A stretch of 64,000 nt of DNA from Coraliomargarita algicola (lineage in GTDB: Bacteria; Verrucomicrobiota; Verrucomicrobiia; Opitutales; Coraliomargaritaceae), in contig NZ_CP138858.1 of NCBI RefSeq assembly GCF_033878955.1, positions 992,001-1,056,000 of the forward strand. Reading direction: 5' to 3'. Positions 55,586 to 64,000 of the stretch are shown here, one piece after another; the stretch's first letter is position 1, and each line of letters begins with the position of its first letter. The translations under genes and the position numbers were made by a program. A model generated the notes under the pieces. It had not been told where the DNA came from. It made no database searches and saw only the letters and a program-made list of their open reading frames with translations.

Positions 55586-55909
55586 ATGAAAAATATAAGC
55601 CTAATCTTATTAATCTTCGCCACATCCATTTCAGTTTATGCGAAAGAATTTGAACCCCTAACTGTCGATCTCCAAAAAGAGACTGTAGCAAAATCGATAC
55701 TTAACGTTGCAACACTTTTTAATATTGACGTAGTTATTCCTGATTCGTCTATGGACAAATACGTTTCTGTGCTCGTAAAAAAAAAGGATCCTATTGATAT
55801 ACTCAGGGCGATTGCTACAGCTTCCGGCTATGAATTACTCGAAGCGAATGGCATATATATCTTCCAAGACAAACCACTGAATTGCGGCTGTCGAGTAACC
55901 GAAAAATAG
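55586..55909 (+). CDS. cassette gene: exported STN (secretin/TonB short N-terminal) domain protein
   Basis: 107 aa. Signal peptide MKNISLILLIFATSISVYA. The mature part EPLTVDLQKETVAKSILNVATLFNIDVVIPDSSMDKYVSVLVKKKDPIDILRAIATASGYELLEANGIYIF follows the STN/secretin N0 fold found in secretins and TonB-dependent receptors. A free-standing STN domain could modulate a secretin or TonB system; this is speculative. It ends at attC-like site 13. Confidence 0.8.
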   Translation: MKNISLILLIFATSISVYAKEFEPLTVDLQKETVAKSILNVATLFNIDVVIPDSSMDKYVSVLVKKKDPIDILRAIATASGYELLEANGIYIFQDKPLNCGCRVTEK

Positions 55910-56013
55910 GATCGATCCAGACACAGCTATCAACTCCTCTCGCGCTCCAGGCTTCGCTCTTCGCGCTACGCCCGGCAAGCCGCGCTTCAGCGATAGTGCT
56001 CCACGTTCGATAA
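55909..56013 (+). other. attC-like recombination site 13
   Basis: R'' ATCGATCCAG, L'' ACAGCTATC against L' GATAGTGC with one unpaired base, right CCACGTTCGAT. The loop includes GCTCTTCGCGCTACGC. It resembles site 1. Confidence 0.8.
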
Positions 56014-56017
56014 GAAA

Positions 56018-56590
56018 ATGAAAGCGCCCCTCTTAATCACCCTAGGCTTGTGCATCGCTGGAGCCCTGTTGAAGGCGACCCCACTCGAGCAATTCGAGAA
56101 AATCATTCAGGAGCGTAAGGATAGTTTCGACAACTTGCCTTTATTCCTGGAAACGGTGAAGCAAAGCAATGCGATTGATCTTGTGGAAGGACTACCTCGG
56201 CTAGCAAAAAATGTAGAAGAAAAAGAGACGTTCGAAATTCATGGACATGGCTTCTATAAGCGTATTGTTAAGGTCAGCGCGAACGACAAAAACAGAATAA
56301 AGGAAATCCTATCAGGTGAAACCAGCTTTAGACCCTACGGAGGACCTAAGCTATGCGGGGGATTTAACCCCGATTTTTGCGTCGGTCTGAAAGGTAAGGA
56401 AGGGACCAGTCAGTATTTAATCTCTTTTTGGTGCACTGAAGTGAAAGCCTACAATGGGCAGCTAATGCTCTACGTTGAATTATCCGAGAAGGGGCATATC
56501 GCTCTACATGAGATCCTCAGTTCCTATTCAGAAAGACTGCCACCTCTACCACTTTCAATGAAGCTTGAAACTGACAGATCGAACCAGTAG
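56018..56590 (+). CDS. cassette gene: exported protein of unknown function
   Basis: 190 aa with a signal peptide (MKAPLLITLGLCIAGALLKA). The mature part has paired cysteines (LCGGFNPDFCVGL and SFWCTEV). No family recognised. The last codons overlap the GAACCAGT that precedes the IS remnant, so the stop lies at the edge of the disrupted attC. Confidence 0.72.
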   Translation: MKAPLLITLGLCIAGALLKATPLEQFEKIIQERKDSFDNLPLFLETVKQSNAIDLVEGLPRLAKNVEEKETFEIHGHGFYKRIVKVSANDKNRIKEILSGETSFRPYGGPKLCGGFNPDFCVGLKGKEGTSQYLISFWCTEVKAYNGQLMLYVELSEKGHIALHEILSSYSERLPPLPLSMKLETDRSNQ

Positions 56591-56834
56591 GCATGAGAAG
56601 GCGTAGCGAGTAAGCTTCAAAAATGGAGCTCAATCGCATAGAACTACGCCACTATGAATACAGCAAAAAACACCCATACCATCGGCATCGACCTAGGCGA
56701 CAAAAGTCACCAAAAAGAGTTCGTATGGAAGTCTGACATAGGGAATCCGTCTCGACATCCTCTCAAACATACATCATCAAAGAGCAACAAAATTGAGATT
56801 TTCACATTAAACATTAACCCCTTCTCATGGAAGT
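56589..56834 (+). mobile_element. deletion derivative of the IS1111-type element
   Basis: About 246 bp. The first 120 bp or so match the left end of the IS at 47215, including the first 19 codons of its transposase. The sequence then jumps, at a CAC/AAAA microhomology, to the right end (AAAGAGT...CTTCTCATGGAAGT). Both subterminal repeats and the 8-bp left flank GAACCAGT are kept. The transposase and most of the putative guide-RNA region are lost. The attC it entered is truncated on the right. Confidence 0.85.
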
Positions 56835-56854
56835 CTCTGATCGAGAAAAATATA

Positions 56855-57151
56855 ATGAAAAATGAAGCAATCGCAGTAGGAACCTGTATTATAATGTGGA
56901 TAGCTACGTTAATCCCCGTTCATCTCATTTTGTCAGGTATAGTTCAATCCGAGCATGCCGAAGCTATCGCATTCAAAAAAGCAGTTAAGCAAGGACATAC
57001 GAACCACAGCATCAACACACAAAAACTGACCGCCTACGAAGAAGATAAAAGCAATTATGTTAAACTAGCGATTTTAACTTCACTGGTCATTTCACAGACA
57101 GCGATACTCTCATCAGCTTTAAAAAGAAGAAATTCGAACCAGTCGCACTGA
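56855..57151 (+). CDS. cassette gene: two-helix membrane protein, paralogue of the 46909-47187 gene
   Basis: Start at ATG 56855 (MKNEAIAVGTCIIMWIATLIPVHLIL); the frame from 56654 is an artefact fusing IS remnant to the cassette. 98 aa with helices at about 5-27 and 69-87. The segment KLAILTSLVISQTAILSSALKRR is shared with the other paralogue. Function unknown; two copies in one array suggest duplication or two independent captures. Confidence 0.75.
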   Translation: MKNEAIAVGTCIIMWIATLIPVHLILSGIVQSEHAEAIAFKKAVKQGHTNHSINTQKLTAYEEDKSNYVKLAILTSLVISQTAILSSALKRRNSNQSH

Positions 57152-57190
57152 GCAAGGTCGCCCACTCTCCACTGCTAATGCACGTTCGAA
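57131..57190 (+). other. attC-like recombination site 14
   Basis: R'' TTCGAACCAGTC against R' CACGTTCGAA, L'' GCACTGAGC against L' GCTAATGC with one unpaired base. The R pairing is the cleanest in the array. Confidence 0.82.
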
Positions 57191-57192
57191 AA

Positions 57193-57690
57193 ATGAAAAT
57201 CCACATTTATATGTTGCTACTTTCTATGGCTTTCATCGGAGCATGCTCGAAAGGCCCATCTAAAGCAGACAATCACCTCTATTCGGATAGCTTCGGAAGC
57301 AATTATGACTACCAATATTTCAATGAACCGAAGACCATCGTCTCTGGTTCAGGGGCGGTATTTCAAGTGATTGGATGGGTTGTGTATGAACGAAGCAGTG
57401 ACCATCAGGAGTCTATGGCTCTTAGATTACTCTGTAATTGGCCGAAAGAAACCATCGAAGAAGAACAGGTCTACACGCCAGCTAAAATCCTAGTTGATGG
57501 ACACAACTTGCAAGCTAGTGCCTTTAGCTTTCAGCATTCCAATATAAAACCAAATTATGAAGGTCAAGAGGCTGGATTACAGCCATTTGTCTTAACACAA
57601 ATTAATATGCCCAAAGAATGGAAGTTTGTTGAAATTCATTTTGAAGGCATGACACCAGGAACTCTTGAAATCAAAAATATCGACCCCTGA
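57193..57690 (+). CDS. cassette gene: lipoprotein of unknown function
   Basis: Start at ATG 57193 (MKIHIYMLLLSMAFIGAC), directly after site 14; 165 aa with a lipobox Cys at residue 18. Mature part beta-rich (TIVSGSGAVFQVIGWVVYERSS ... PKEWKFVEIHFEGMTPGTLEIKNI), possibly a jelly-roll or Ig-like fold. No family recognised. Last gene of the array. Confidence 0.75.
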   Translation: MKIHIYMLLLSMAFIGACSKGPSKADNHLYSDSFGSNYDYQYFNEPKTIVSGSGAVFQVIGWVVYERSSDHQESMALRLLCNWPKETIEEEQVYTPAKILVDGHNLQASAFSFQHSNIKPNYEGQEAGLQPFVLTQINMPKEWKFVEIHFEGMTPGTLEIKNIDP

Positions 57691-58020
57691 AGTTATCAAT
57701 CGCGCGCAGCCGCGTTGATAACTGATTGTTGAACAAGCCCGCTGATCGAAGCAGGTCAGGCCTGATAACGCGTCACTTTGAGAGCTTTCTTTAAAAAGTT
57801 CAACGGTCATGATTGAACTTAGAGTAAAGCGAAGCTGAGCGGAGGGCCCCGCGTGCGGGGAGGATTTTGCGCAAGCGCTGCATCGGCTGTTCGCACTGTA
57901 GACAACACACCGCCAGACGTCACAGAACCTGTGGCCACAACGCCAATGAAATAAAAAGTGAATTTCAAAACCACGGGACACTCTTGACCACGCTCGTCGG
58001 ACTGATAACACTGGGCCGAC
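57691..58020 (+). terminator. end-of-array hairpin and non-coding spacer
   Basis: At about 57698-57729 GTTATCAATCGCG and CGCGTTGATAAC form a stem with one unpaired T. This could be a terminator, but the unpaired base and the following GTTGAAC also fit a last attC. The rest, to 58020, has no gene; the short RFs seen are unconvincing. Confidence 0.5.
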
Positions 58021-59482
58021 ATGATTTTACGCTGCTTCTGCCTGTTACTGATCTTCAGCCCCTTCGCGCTACATGCCGCCGCCCCAGAGCAAGCGGTGGT
58101 GCAGATTATCAACTTCGCACAACAACCCAATTGGGTGGAACCTTGGCGTTCCTCACGCGTGGCTCAATACACGGGAAGTGGATTTGTAATCGAAGGTGAG
58201 CGCATCATGACCAACGCGCACGTGGTCAGCTGGTCGAAGCAGATCTTAGTGCGACGCTACCAAGACCCGAAACTCTACCCCGCGGAAATCGAATATATTG
58301 GCCATGATTGCGATTTGGCGGTGCTCAAAGTGCCCGACCCTGCATTCTATCAAGGTCTGGAGCCACTAACGATCGGCACCCTACCGAAAGTACGCACATC
58401 CGTAACGACCTATGGCTACCCTGCCGGCGGACAGCAAATCTCTTACACTCAAGGGGTCATCTCGCGGATCGAAGTACAGCGCTACGCCCACATATATAAT
58501 CGCTCGCTACTTACGGTGCAGACCGATGCCGCAATCAACCCGGGCAATAGCGGGGGCCCGGCACTACAAGGGGACTTAGTGGTGGGTGTCTCTTTTCAGG
58601 GCAATCCGAACCTAGAAAATGCAGGTTTTTTCATTCCGCCCAACATTATTCGCCACTTTCTAAAGGACATCGAAGACGGTAGCTATGATGGTTTTCCTGA
58701 CGCAGGCATTAGCACCGCGAGCTTACATAACCCCGCCTTCCGCAAAGCCCTGCAATTACCCGACAACAACATCGGCGCGCGGATCGACATGCTCTTACAG
58801 CCCTTTCCCCAAACACACGAACGACTGCGTGAGAACGACGTGATACTCGAAGTCGAAGGCTACCAAGTCGGCAGCGATAGCATGATTCAATACGAAGGCA
58901 ATCGTATGCATGTCTCCATTCTGTTCGATGCTGTGCAAGACGGCGAGTCTCTGGACTTGGTAATCTGGCGCGATGGTCAGCGCCTCGAGATCGACCTGCC
59001 CGTTTATAAGAACAAGGCCGACCGCATCTCGGGCAGTCAATACGACACCTCCCCCCTACCTCATTGTCGGTGGGATTGTTTTCACCGAGCTCAGCAACAA
59101 CTACTGCAATGCACTCGGGAATAATTGGTTAAAAAACTTCAGCACCGCTGCCCTCTACCAACTACTCTATCGCGCTTTTCAGGATGAAGCGGGGGCACGC
59201 GCCACACCGATTGTGCTCTCCAAGGTGCTCAAACACCCCAGCAATATCGATTTTGGGGTCCACACAAAATCCATTCTCACCAAAGTAAATGGCCAGGAAA
59301 TACATTCAATGCAGGACTTACTTAAGGCCGTAAACGCCCCGCTGGATGACTACCACCGCTTCGAATTTTTATCCGGCCGGGTCGAAGCACTCCGCCGCGA
59401 CGCTGCCGAACGAGCCAACGCCGAGCTGCTGCAAACCTACCAGATCCCACAAGCCTATAGAATCGAGGCACACAATGATTAA
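58021..59482 (+). pseudogene. trypsin-like serine protease with PDZ domains (HtrA/Deg-like), frameshifted
   Basis: Signal peptide MILRCFCLLLIFSPFALHA, then a Deg-type protease with His67 (MTNAHVV), Asp98 (HDCDLAVLKV) and Ser177 (NPGNSGGPALQ). A PDZ-like region follows. The frame then ends at 59124, while the next frame carries PPYLIVGGIVFTELSNNY... through to 59482. One extra C in the C6 run at 59051-59056 joins them as QYDTSPPYLIVGG, which aligns with YDQAPEYLIAGG in the following paralogue. The original protein would be about 486 aa. The catalytic domain itself is intact. Confidence 0.85.
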
Positions 59483-60935
59483 GCATTTCGCCCTGACACT
59501 CCTTTGCTGCCTGTTCACACTTCAGATCGCTCAGGCTGACAAACGAACCCGCAGCCAGCAATCCGCAGCATTTGATAGCGACGCCGCATTGGTAGAGATT
59601 GAAATCACCAAGACCGGCTACAACTACCAGATACCATGGAACACCAGCACCCAGCAGAGTCGTAAAAACGGCATTGTGATCGCCGACCATCAGATCCTCA
59701 CAACTGCCGACGGATTCTCCGGGCACACTCTCTGCCGCGTTCGCAAAGGTGGCATCCCCCATCAGTATACTGCCACGCTCAAGTGGATCGATTATTACGC
59801 CAACATCGCGATACTCGACATCGAAGATCCAATCTTCTGGGAAGGGATGCGCCCGACTCGTCTCTGCCAGCAGATCCCCCAATCCGGCGAACTGCAAATC
59901 ATCCGCTGGCGCAATGGGCGCATCGAAGAACGCGCAGCCGAAATCGTGCGCCTGTTCGTAGGCAAAAGTAAAATGAGCTACGTACATCACTTAACACTCT
60001 CTGCCTCCACGGAGATGGATAGCACGGGCTGGGCCGAGGTCGTCCTGTCCGGCAACCAAATCGTCGGGCTCACCACATCCTATGCCGACGACAAGCTCAG
60101 CATACTGCCCGCCCCCTTCATCACCTCCGTGCTGGAGCAAAAAGCCAAAGGTCAGGATGTCGGCATCGGCCATTTCGACTTCAGCATCATGAGTGGCAAA
60201 AACCCCGCCCTGCTCGCCTCAAAAGGAATGCCCCACACCGACATCGGAGTGGTGGTGACTCAAGTAGGCTCCCGCAGGCTCGCAGCCAACACCTTGCAAG
60301 TGGGCGACGTCCTACTCGCCATCAACGGATTCGAAATCGACAACGATGGCAAATACATCGACCCCACTTACGGCCGTCTTTCACTCTACGGACTGGCCAC
60401 GCGTGACAATCATGCCGGCGACGCGCTTCCCATGCGCATCTGGCGCGAGCAACAAGAGCTCACCGTGGACTACATTCTACCACGTGCGGATTTCACAAAA
60501 GACCTCGTGCCTGAGCGCCTCTACGACCAAGCGCCCGAATACTTGATCGCAGGCGGTCTGCTCTTCCAGCCCATCACAGGCCCCTACCTGAACACCTACG
60601 GCAAAAACAGGCCACTGCTGTTGGAATATTACAGCCACCATGCAGAGCTCCCCGAGCGCAATGGCCTGGTAATAGTATCCTCCGTCATACCTGATCCCTA
60701 CAACCGTGGCTACGAAAGTGTGCGGCAACTTATCGTGGATCGCATCAATGGGCAGATCATCCACTCGATCGCTGATATCAGCGAGGCACTTGCTCATCCC
60801 CAGGGCGAATTTCACCGCCTCGAATTTATGCCCGACCAAGGGCTGAAGCACATCGTCCTCGACGCTGCCAGCATGGAGGCCGCCACACAGCGCATCTTGA
60901 AACATTATAACATTCCCAGCGCCCGCTCGGAGTAA
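59475..60935 (+). CDS. Deg-like PDZ protein lacking the catalytic triad
   Basis: Start at ATG 59475 (MIKHFALTLLCCLFTLQIAQA), overlapping the previous gene by 8 nt; the longer frame from 59346 lies inside that gene. 486 aa, same architecture as its neighbour. The His motif is replaced (ILTTADGFSG for MTNAHVV) and the GNSGGP serine motif by MDSTGWAEVVL; only the Asp region (NIAILDIEDP) is kept. It is therefore a probable non-catalytic partner or adaptor, co-expressed with the active paralogue. Confidence 0.85.
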   Translation: MIKHFALTLLCCLFTLQIAQADKRTRSQQSAAFDSDAALVEIEITKTGYNYQIPWNTSTQQSRKNGIVIADHQILTTADGFSGHTLCRVRKGGIPHQYTATLKWIDYYANIAILDIEDPIFWEGMRPTRLCQQIPQSGELQIIRWRNGRIEERAAEIVRLFVGKSKMSYVHHLTLSASTEMDSTGWAEVVLSGNQIVGLTTSYADDKLSILPAPFITSVLEQKAKGQDVGIGHFDFSIMSGKNPALLASKGMPHTDIGVVVTQVGSRRLAANTLQVGDVLLAINGFEIDNDGKYIDPTYGRLSLYGLATRDNHAGDALPMRIWREQQELTVDYILPRADFTKDLVPERLYDQAPEYLIAGGLLFQPITGPYLNTYGKNRPLLLEYYSHHAELPERNGLVIVSSVIPDPYNRGYESVRQLIVDRINGQIIHSIADISEALAHPQGEFHRLEFMPDQGLKHIVLDAASMEAATQRILKHYNIPSARSE

Positions 60936-61060
60936 AAGAACAACTGAGCCCGTAAGCCCAGTCCATGTAGATTGAGTTGCAGGAAAACGCGTCTAAAAGC
61001 TGATCGGCATGGCGCATGCTAGCTCCGTGCACTTTCGTTCAAGCTACATCTCTATTAAAA

Positions 61061-62512
61061 ATGACACATATTCCGGGTTCCTCCCTCAAATTTCATGCTT
61101 TAATCGCTGCACTAAGCGTGGGCGCACTCAGTGCAATTCAGGCAGACACAATCAAAGACCAGCTACAAGCAGCCATCGATCGCGATGCCGATGACACAAT
61201 AGAGATCGCGCAAGAGATCTGGAACTTGGCCGAATTAGGCTACCAAGAGTTTGAAAGTTCCAAGCTATTACAAGCGAAAGCACGAGAGGCTGGCTTTACA
61301 GTCGAATCAGAGGTCGCCGACATTCCCACTGCATTTGTTGCCAGCTATGGCTCAGGTAAGCCAATCATCGGCATCATGGGCGAGTTTGATGCCCTACCAG
61401 GGCTCTCCCAGACAGTTTCACACCAGCGCGAAGCGCTCGTCGAAGGAGCCGCGGGCCATGCCTGTGGCCATAACCTCTTTGCTGCGGGCTCTTGGGCTGC
61501 AGCCAAAGCCATACAGGAACAAATGAAACAGGGCACACTACCGGGCACGATTCGCTTCTACGGCACGCCCGCAGAAGAAGGTGGTGCGGGTAAGGTATAC
61601 ATGGCACGCGCCGGAGCATTCGATGACGTGGATGTAATGCTGCACTGGCACCCGGCTGGATTTAATGATGCATCTCCCCGCTCAACCAATGCCAACAAAG
61701 GAGCCAAGTTTCGCTTCTACGGTATGCCCGCGCACGCAGCCCTATCGCCGGAGAAAGGTCGCTCCGCTTTAGACGCAGTAGAAGCCATGAACTTCATGGC
61801 CAACTTGATGCGAGAGCACGTGCCGGAAGCGACGCGTATCCACTACGTAATTACCGAGGGAGGCGAAGCTCCGAACGTCGTACCCGAATTTGCAGAAGTA
61901 TTTTACTACATCCGCCACCCAGACTTCAAAACGGTCCGCGATCTATTTGACCGACTCGTATTAACCGCCGAAGCCGCGGCAATGGGCACAGAGACCCAGA
62001 TGAAATATGAAGTCATCAATGGCTCCTACAATATACTACCGAATACAGCTCTAGCGCGCATCACCTACAACAACTTAGTCGAAGTCGGCGGCGTTTCCTA
62101 CGATGCCGAAGAGCAAAAATTTGCTGAAGAATTGTATGCCACGCTCTTTAAGCCCAGTAAAACATTAGGCTCTCAAGAGAACATCGAGCCCTTCGTTCCA
62201 TCCGCTGGACGCGCATCCAGTGATGTAGGTGATGTCTCTTGGTTGGTGCCGACCGCGGGACTCACCACCGCCTGCCTGGTGCCGGGATCTTATCTCCACA
62301 CCTGGCAAGCCGTCGCAGCCGGAGGCTCCAGTATCGCCCATAAAGGCATGCTGAATGCGGCCAAAGTGCTCGCAATGACAGCTTCAGAGCTGCTGCAAGA
62401 CCCGGAGCTCATAGCCGATGCACGCAAAGAGTGGGAAAGTTCCAGAGGGGAAGACTTTGAGTATTATCCTCTGCTTGGAGAGCGGGAGCCGCCACTAGAC
62501 TACCGAAAATAA
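61061..62512 (+). CDS. secreted M20 family amidohydrolase (AbgB-like)
   Basis: Start at ATG 61061 (MTHIPGSSLKFHALIAALSVGALSAIQA), giving a signal peptide and 483 aa. M20/amidohydrolase motifs: IGIMGEFDALPGL, EGAAGHACGHNLFAAGS (metal Cys/His), YGTPAEEGGAGKVYM (catalytic Glu) and MLHWHPAG. This subgroup includes p-aminobenzoyl-glutamate and N-acyl-amino acid hydrolases. An exported form is less common. Substrate unknown. Confidence 0.88.
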   Translation: MTHIPGSSLKFHALIAALSVGALSAIQADTIKDQLQAAIDRDADDTIEIAQEIWNLAELGYQEFESSKLLQAKAREAGFTVESEVADIPTAFVASYGSGKPIIGIMGEFDALPGLSQTVSHQREALVEGAAGHACGHNLFAAGSWAAAKAIQEQMKQGTLPGTIRFYGTPAEEGGAGKVYMARAGAFDDVDVMLHWHPAGFNDASPRSTNANKGAKFRFYGMPAHAALSPEKGRSALDAVEAMNFMANLMREHVPEATRIHYVITEGGEAPNVVPEFAEVFYYIRHPDFKTVRDLFDRLVLTAEAAAMGTETQMKYEVINGSYNILPNTALARITYNNLVEVGGVSYDAEEQKFAEELYATLFKPSKTLGSQENIEPFVPSAGRASSDVGDVSWLVPTAGLTTACLVPGSYLHTWQAVAAGGSSIAHKGMLNAAKVLAMTASELLQDPELIADARKEWESSRGEDFEYYPLLGEREPPLDYRK

Positions 62513-62540
62513 AGATTCTATAACGCTCGCGGCAATCGGG

Positions 62541-62580
62541 CAATCGGGCAATTGCCCGATTGGAGGGCATAATTTTTTCA
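62541..62580 (+). terminator. probable rho-independent terminator
   Basis: A perfect 22-bp palindrome (half CAATCGGGCAA) at 62541-62562 is followed by GAGGGCATAATTTTTTC. It sits 30 bp after the amidohydrolase stop. The left arm overlaps a directly repeated CAATCGGG. Confidence 0.65.
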
Positions 62581-62714
62581 ACACAATCACCCGCAAGGAA
62601 GAAAACGAATTTGACAAATAATTCAACGTCGTATTACCGTATCATGGTTTCCTGGTTAGGAGACTCACACCACACGTTTTCACGAACCTACTCTTACTTA
62701 AACATATTGATATC

Positions 62715-63461
62715 ATGAAAAAATGCTCTAACTTCAGCGAATCTCAATTAGCCTCCAAAAAACAATCAGCTCCTAGCAGTACTCGGATTCTTTGCGCTGC
62801 CGCATTATTAGGTGGGCTCCTCTCAGCCAGCACAGCGTCTGCCGCAACTGCATACATCGGAGACGCACATGCCATGGGGCAAAGCATCACCTCTGTAGAC
62901 CCATCACATGTCTATGGGATCTCCGAACTAACGATCATCATGCCTGGCAATGTCAGCGGCATCCACTACACGGCCGCCGAGGACCAGCAAATCAAATTGA
63001 CTGAAGTCAATTTTCTTTCGGTACAGGCAGGTAACCTCACGCCCTTTGTCGCGCTATGGGATGGCGTGAGCACTTCCGCAGCCGACAGTTACACCTTTCT
63101 AGCAATCGGTGACACCATCGCCAGTCCTGCCTCCACACTTGTCAACGCAAGTTTTGAGGTCGCTGGCGAAAACCCCACCCTCGATTTGAGCGCAGGGCAA
63201 ACCATCGTGGCTGGTTTTCATCAAGTCGGCGGCAAAGTCGTCAATGTGATCGAATCCGGCCACGCCAATACGGACTATATTTATAACGGCAACTCCATAA
63301 GTGCTGTCGACGGAGAGCCGACAGCAGATTCCGTATATAACTACGACTCGTTCGTCAGCTTCAATATTGGGTATACTGTCATTCCCGAACCCAATGCATA
63401 TGCATTACTCGCTGGTATCACGGGCTTAGCAGTGGTCATTGTTCGTCGACGCAAAGCCTAG
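62715..63461 (+). CDS. PEP-CTERM sorted exported protein
   Basis: 248 aa. N-terminal region with a signal peptide (ILCAAALLGGLLSASTASA), a beta-rich body, and the C-terminus VIPEPNAYALLAGITGLAVVIVRRRKA, a textbook PEP-CTERM tail. An exosortase would process it. The next gene repeats nearly the same mature sequence, so it is half of a tandem duplication. Function unknown. Confidence 0.9.
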   Translation: MKKCSNFSESQLASKKQSAPSSTRILCAAALLGGLLSASTASAATAYIGDAHAMGQSITSVDPSHVYGISELTIIMPGNVSGIHYTAAEDQQIKLTEVNFLSVQAGNLTPFVALWDGVSTSAADSYTFLAIGDTIASPASTLVNASFEVAGENPTLDLSAGQTIVAGFHQVGGKVVNVIESGHANTDYIYNGNSISAVDGEPTADSVYNYDSFVSFNIGYTVIPEPNAYALLAGITGLAVVIVRRRKA

Positions 63462-63527
63462 AAAGCCTTGTCGAAAATTGCCTGAGTCTGAGACATCTTT
63501 GCGAGGTTGATGGCAGGAATATAGCAA

Positions 63528-64000
63528 ATGAAAATACAGTTCTTTAAAAGCTTGGCGACCTCGATCGCCAGGCTTGCTTTCTTATTGGCGCTTGCTTCAA
63601 GGCTTCAAGCGGCGCCTGAAACCAATCTCTACATCGGAGACGCACATGCCATGGGGCAGAGCATCACCTCTGTTGACTCATCACATGTCTATGGGATCTC
63701 CGAACTAACGATCATCATGCCTGGCGATGCGAGCGGCATCCACTACACGGCTGAAAGCGACCAGCAAATCACGCTGACTGAAGTCAACTTTCTTTCAGTG
63801 CAATCAGGTAATCTCACGCCCTTTGTCGCGCTATGGGATGGCGTGAGCACTTCCGCAGCCGACAGTTACACCTTTCTAGCCATCGGAGACACCATCGCCA
63901 GCCCGGCTTCCACAGTCGTCAACGCAAGTTTTGAGGTCGATGGAGAAAACCCCACCCTTGATTTGAGCGCGGGCCAAACCATCGTGGCTGGCTTTTATCA
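63528..64000 (+). CDS. tandem paralogue of the preceding PEP-CTERM protein, 3' end missing
   Basis: Begins MKIQFFKSLATSIARLAFLLALASRLQA, a different signal peptide. From YIGDAHAMGQSIT onward it is almost identical to the preceding gene in both DNA and protein (for example NLTPFVALWDGVSTSAADSYTFLAIGD). Runs off the right edge at about 157 codons; the PEP-CTERM tail is not visible but expected. The sharp boundary between unrelated N-terminus and near-identical body suggests recent duplication or gene conversion. Confidence 0.88.
   Translation, partial: MKIQFFKSLATSIARLAFLLALASRLQAAPETNLYIGDAHAMGQSITSVDSSHVYGISELTIIMPGDASGIHYTAESDQQITLTEVNFLSVQSGNLTPFVALWDGVSTSAADSYTFLAIGDTIASPASTVVNASFEVDGENPTLDLSAGQTIVAGFY

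Noticed and set aside
56654..56854. N-terminal extension of the 98-aa cassette gene fused to transposase-like sequence
   Set aside because: It is the deleted IS1111 derivative read through by chance; the cassette start at 56855 matches the paralogue.

Overview
The window looks like chromosomal DNA from a marine member of the Verrucomicrobiota, close to Opitutales/Puniceicoccales (Coraliomargarita-like). This is inferred from gene content, not a database match. Clues are several exosortase/PEP-CTERM systems, DUF4114 PEP-CTERM proteins, a GpgS/GH13_18 solute locus and a mix of glycoside-hydrolase and enolase-superfamily genes.

Region 1 (1-19.6 kb) is an exopolysaccharide and exosortase locus. 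On the minus strand, from about 14.5 kb down to 3.9 kb, lies one tightly packed operon: STAS protein, nucleotidyltransferase-like protein, GT4, GT26-STAS fusion, GT4, Wzz/GumC-like co-polymerase, two SLBB export proteins and a Wzx-type flippase. It continues into a DUF4114 PEP-CTERM protein, a TPR protein, exosortase 1 and a membrane protein cut by the left edge. Divergently on the plus strand lie a second TPR protein, exosortase 2 and an EpsI-domain protein. The two exosortase blocks have the same gene order. A C16-(AC)6 tract sits between the divergent operons.

Region 2 (19.6-42.5 kb) is mostly housekeeping and carbohydrate metabolism: a frameshifted SDR gene, Dps, a PEP-CTERM protease, a slyX-menB-phosphatase-metG-mazG cluster, two PilT ATPases (the first frameshifted), a GAF-REC protein, glgB, and an AraC-flanked sugar operon (enolase-superfamily dehydratase, GH39-like hydrolase, SDR). 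Rpe follows. The region ends with a HAD phosphatase next to a fused glucosyl-phosphoglycerate synthase/GH13_18 phosphorylase, probably a glucosylglycerate synthesis and recycling pair.

Region 3 (42.5-57.8 kb) is the accessory part. It starts with two MITE-like elements, one inside a GIY-YIG gene, and a block of alternating short repeats. Then comes an AT-richer array of at least 15 small, mostly unknown plus-strand genes, each followed by an imperfect hairpin with attC architecture (R''-L''...L'-R', with one unpaired base in L''). No integron integrase is present, so this is an integrase-less attC cluster (CALIN) or the distal part of a chromosomal integron. It has been invaded by an IS1111-type IS110 element between R'' and L'' of an attC, a deletion derivative of the same IS, one intact group IIC-like intron and two decayed introns, all antisense to the cassettes. 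Cassette products include a DUF4160/DUF2442 pair, a double DUF805 protein, an STN-domain protein and a PEP-CTERM-tailed protein.

Region 4 (57.8-64 kb) holds two adjacent trypsin/PDZ proteins (one frameshifted, one lacking its catalytic residues), a secreted M20 amidohydrolase and two tandem near-identical PEP-CTERM proteins, the second cut by the right edge.

Three ordinary genes (at about 20.37, 27.54 and 59.05 kb) are each broken by what looks like one missing base in a C/G run, so the assembly may undercall homopolymers.
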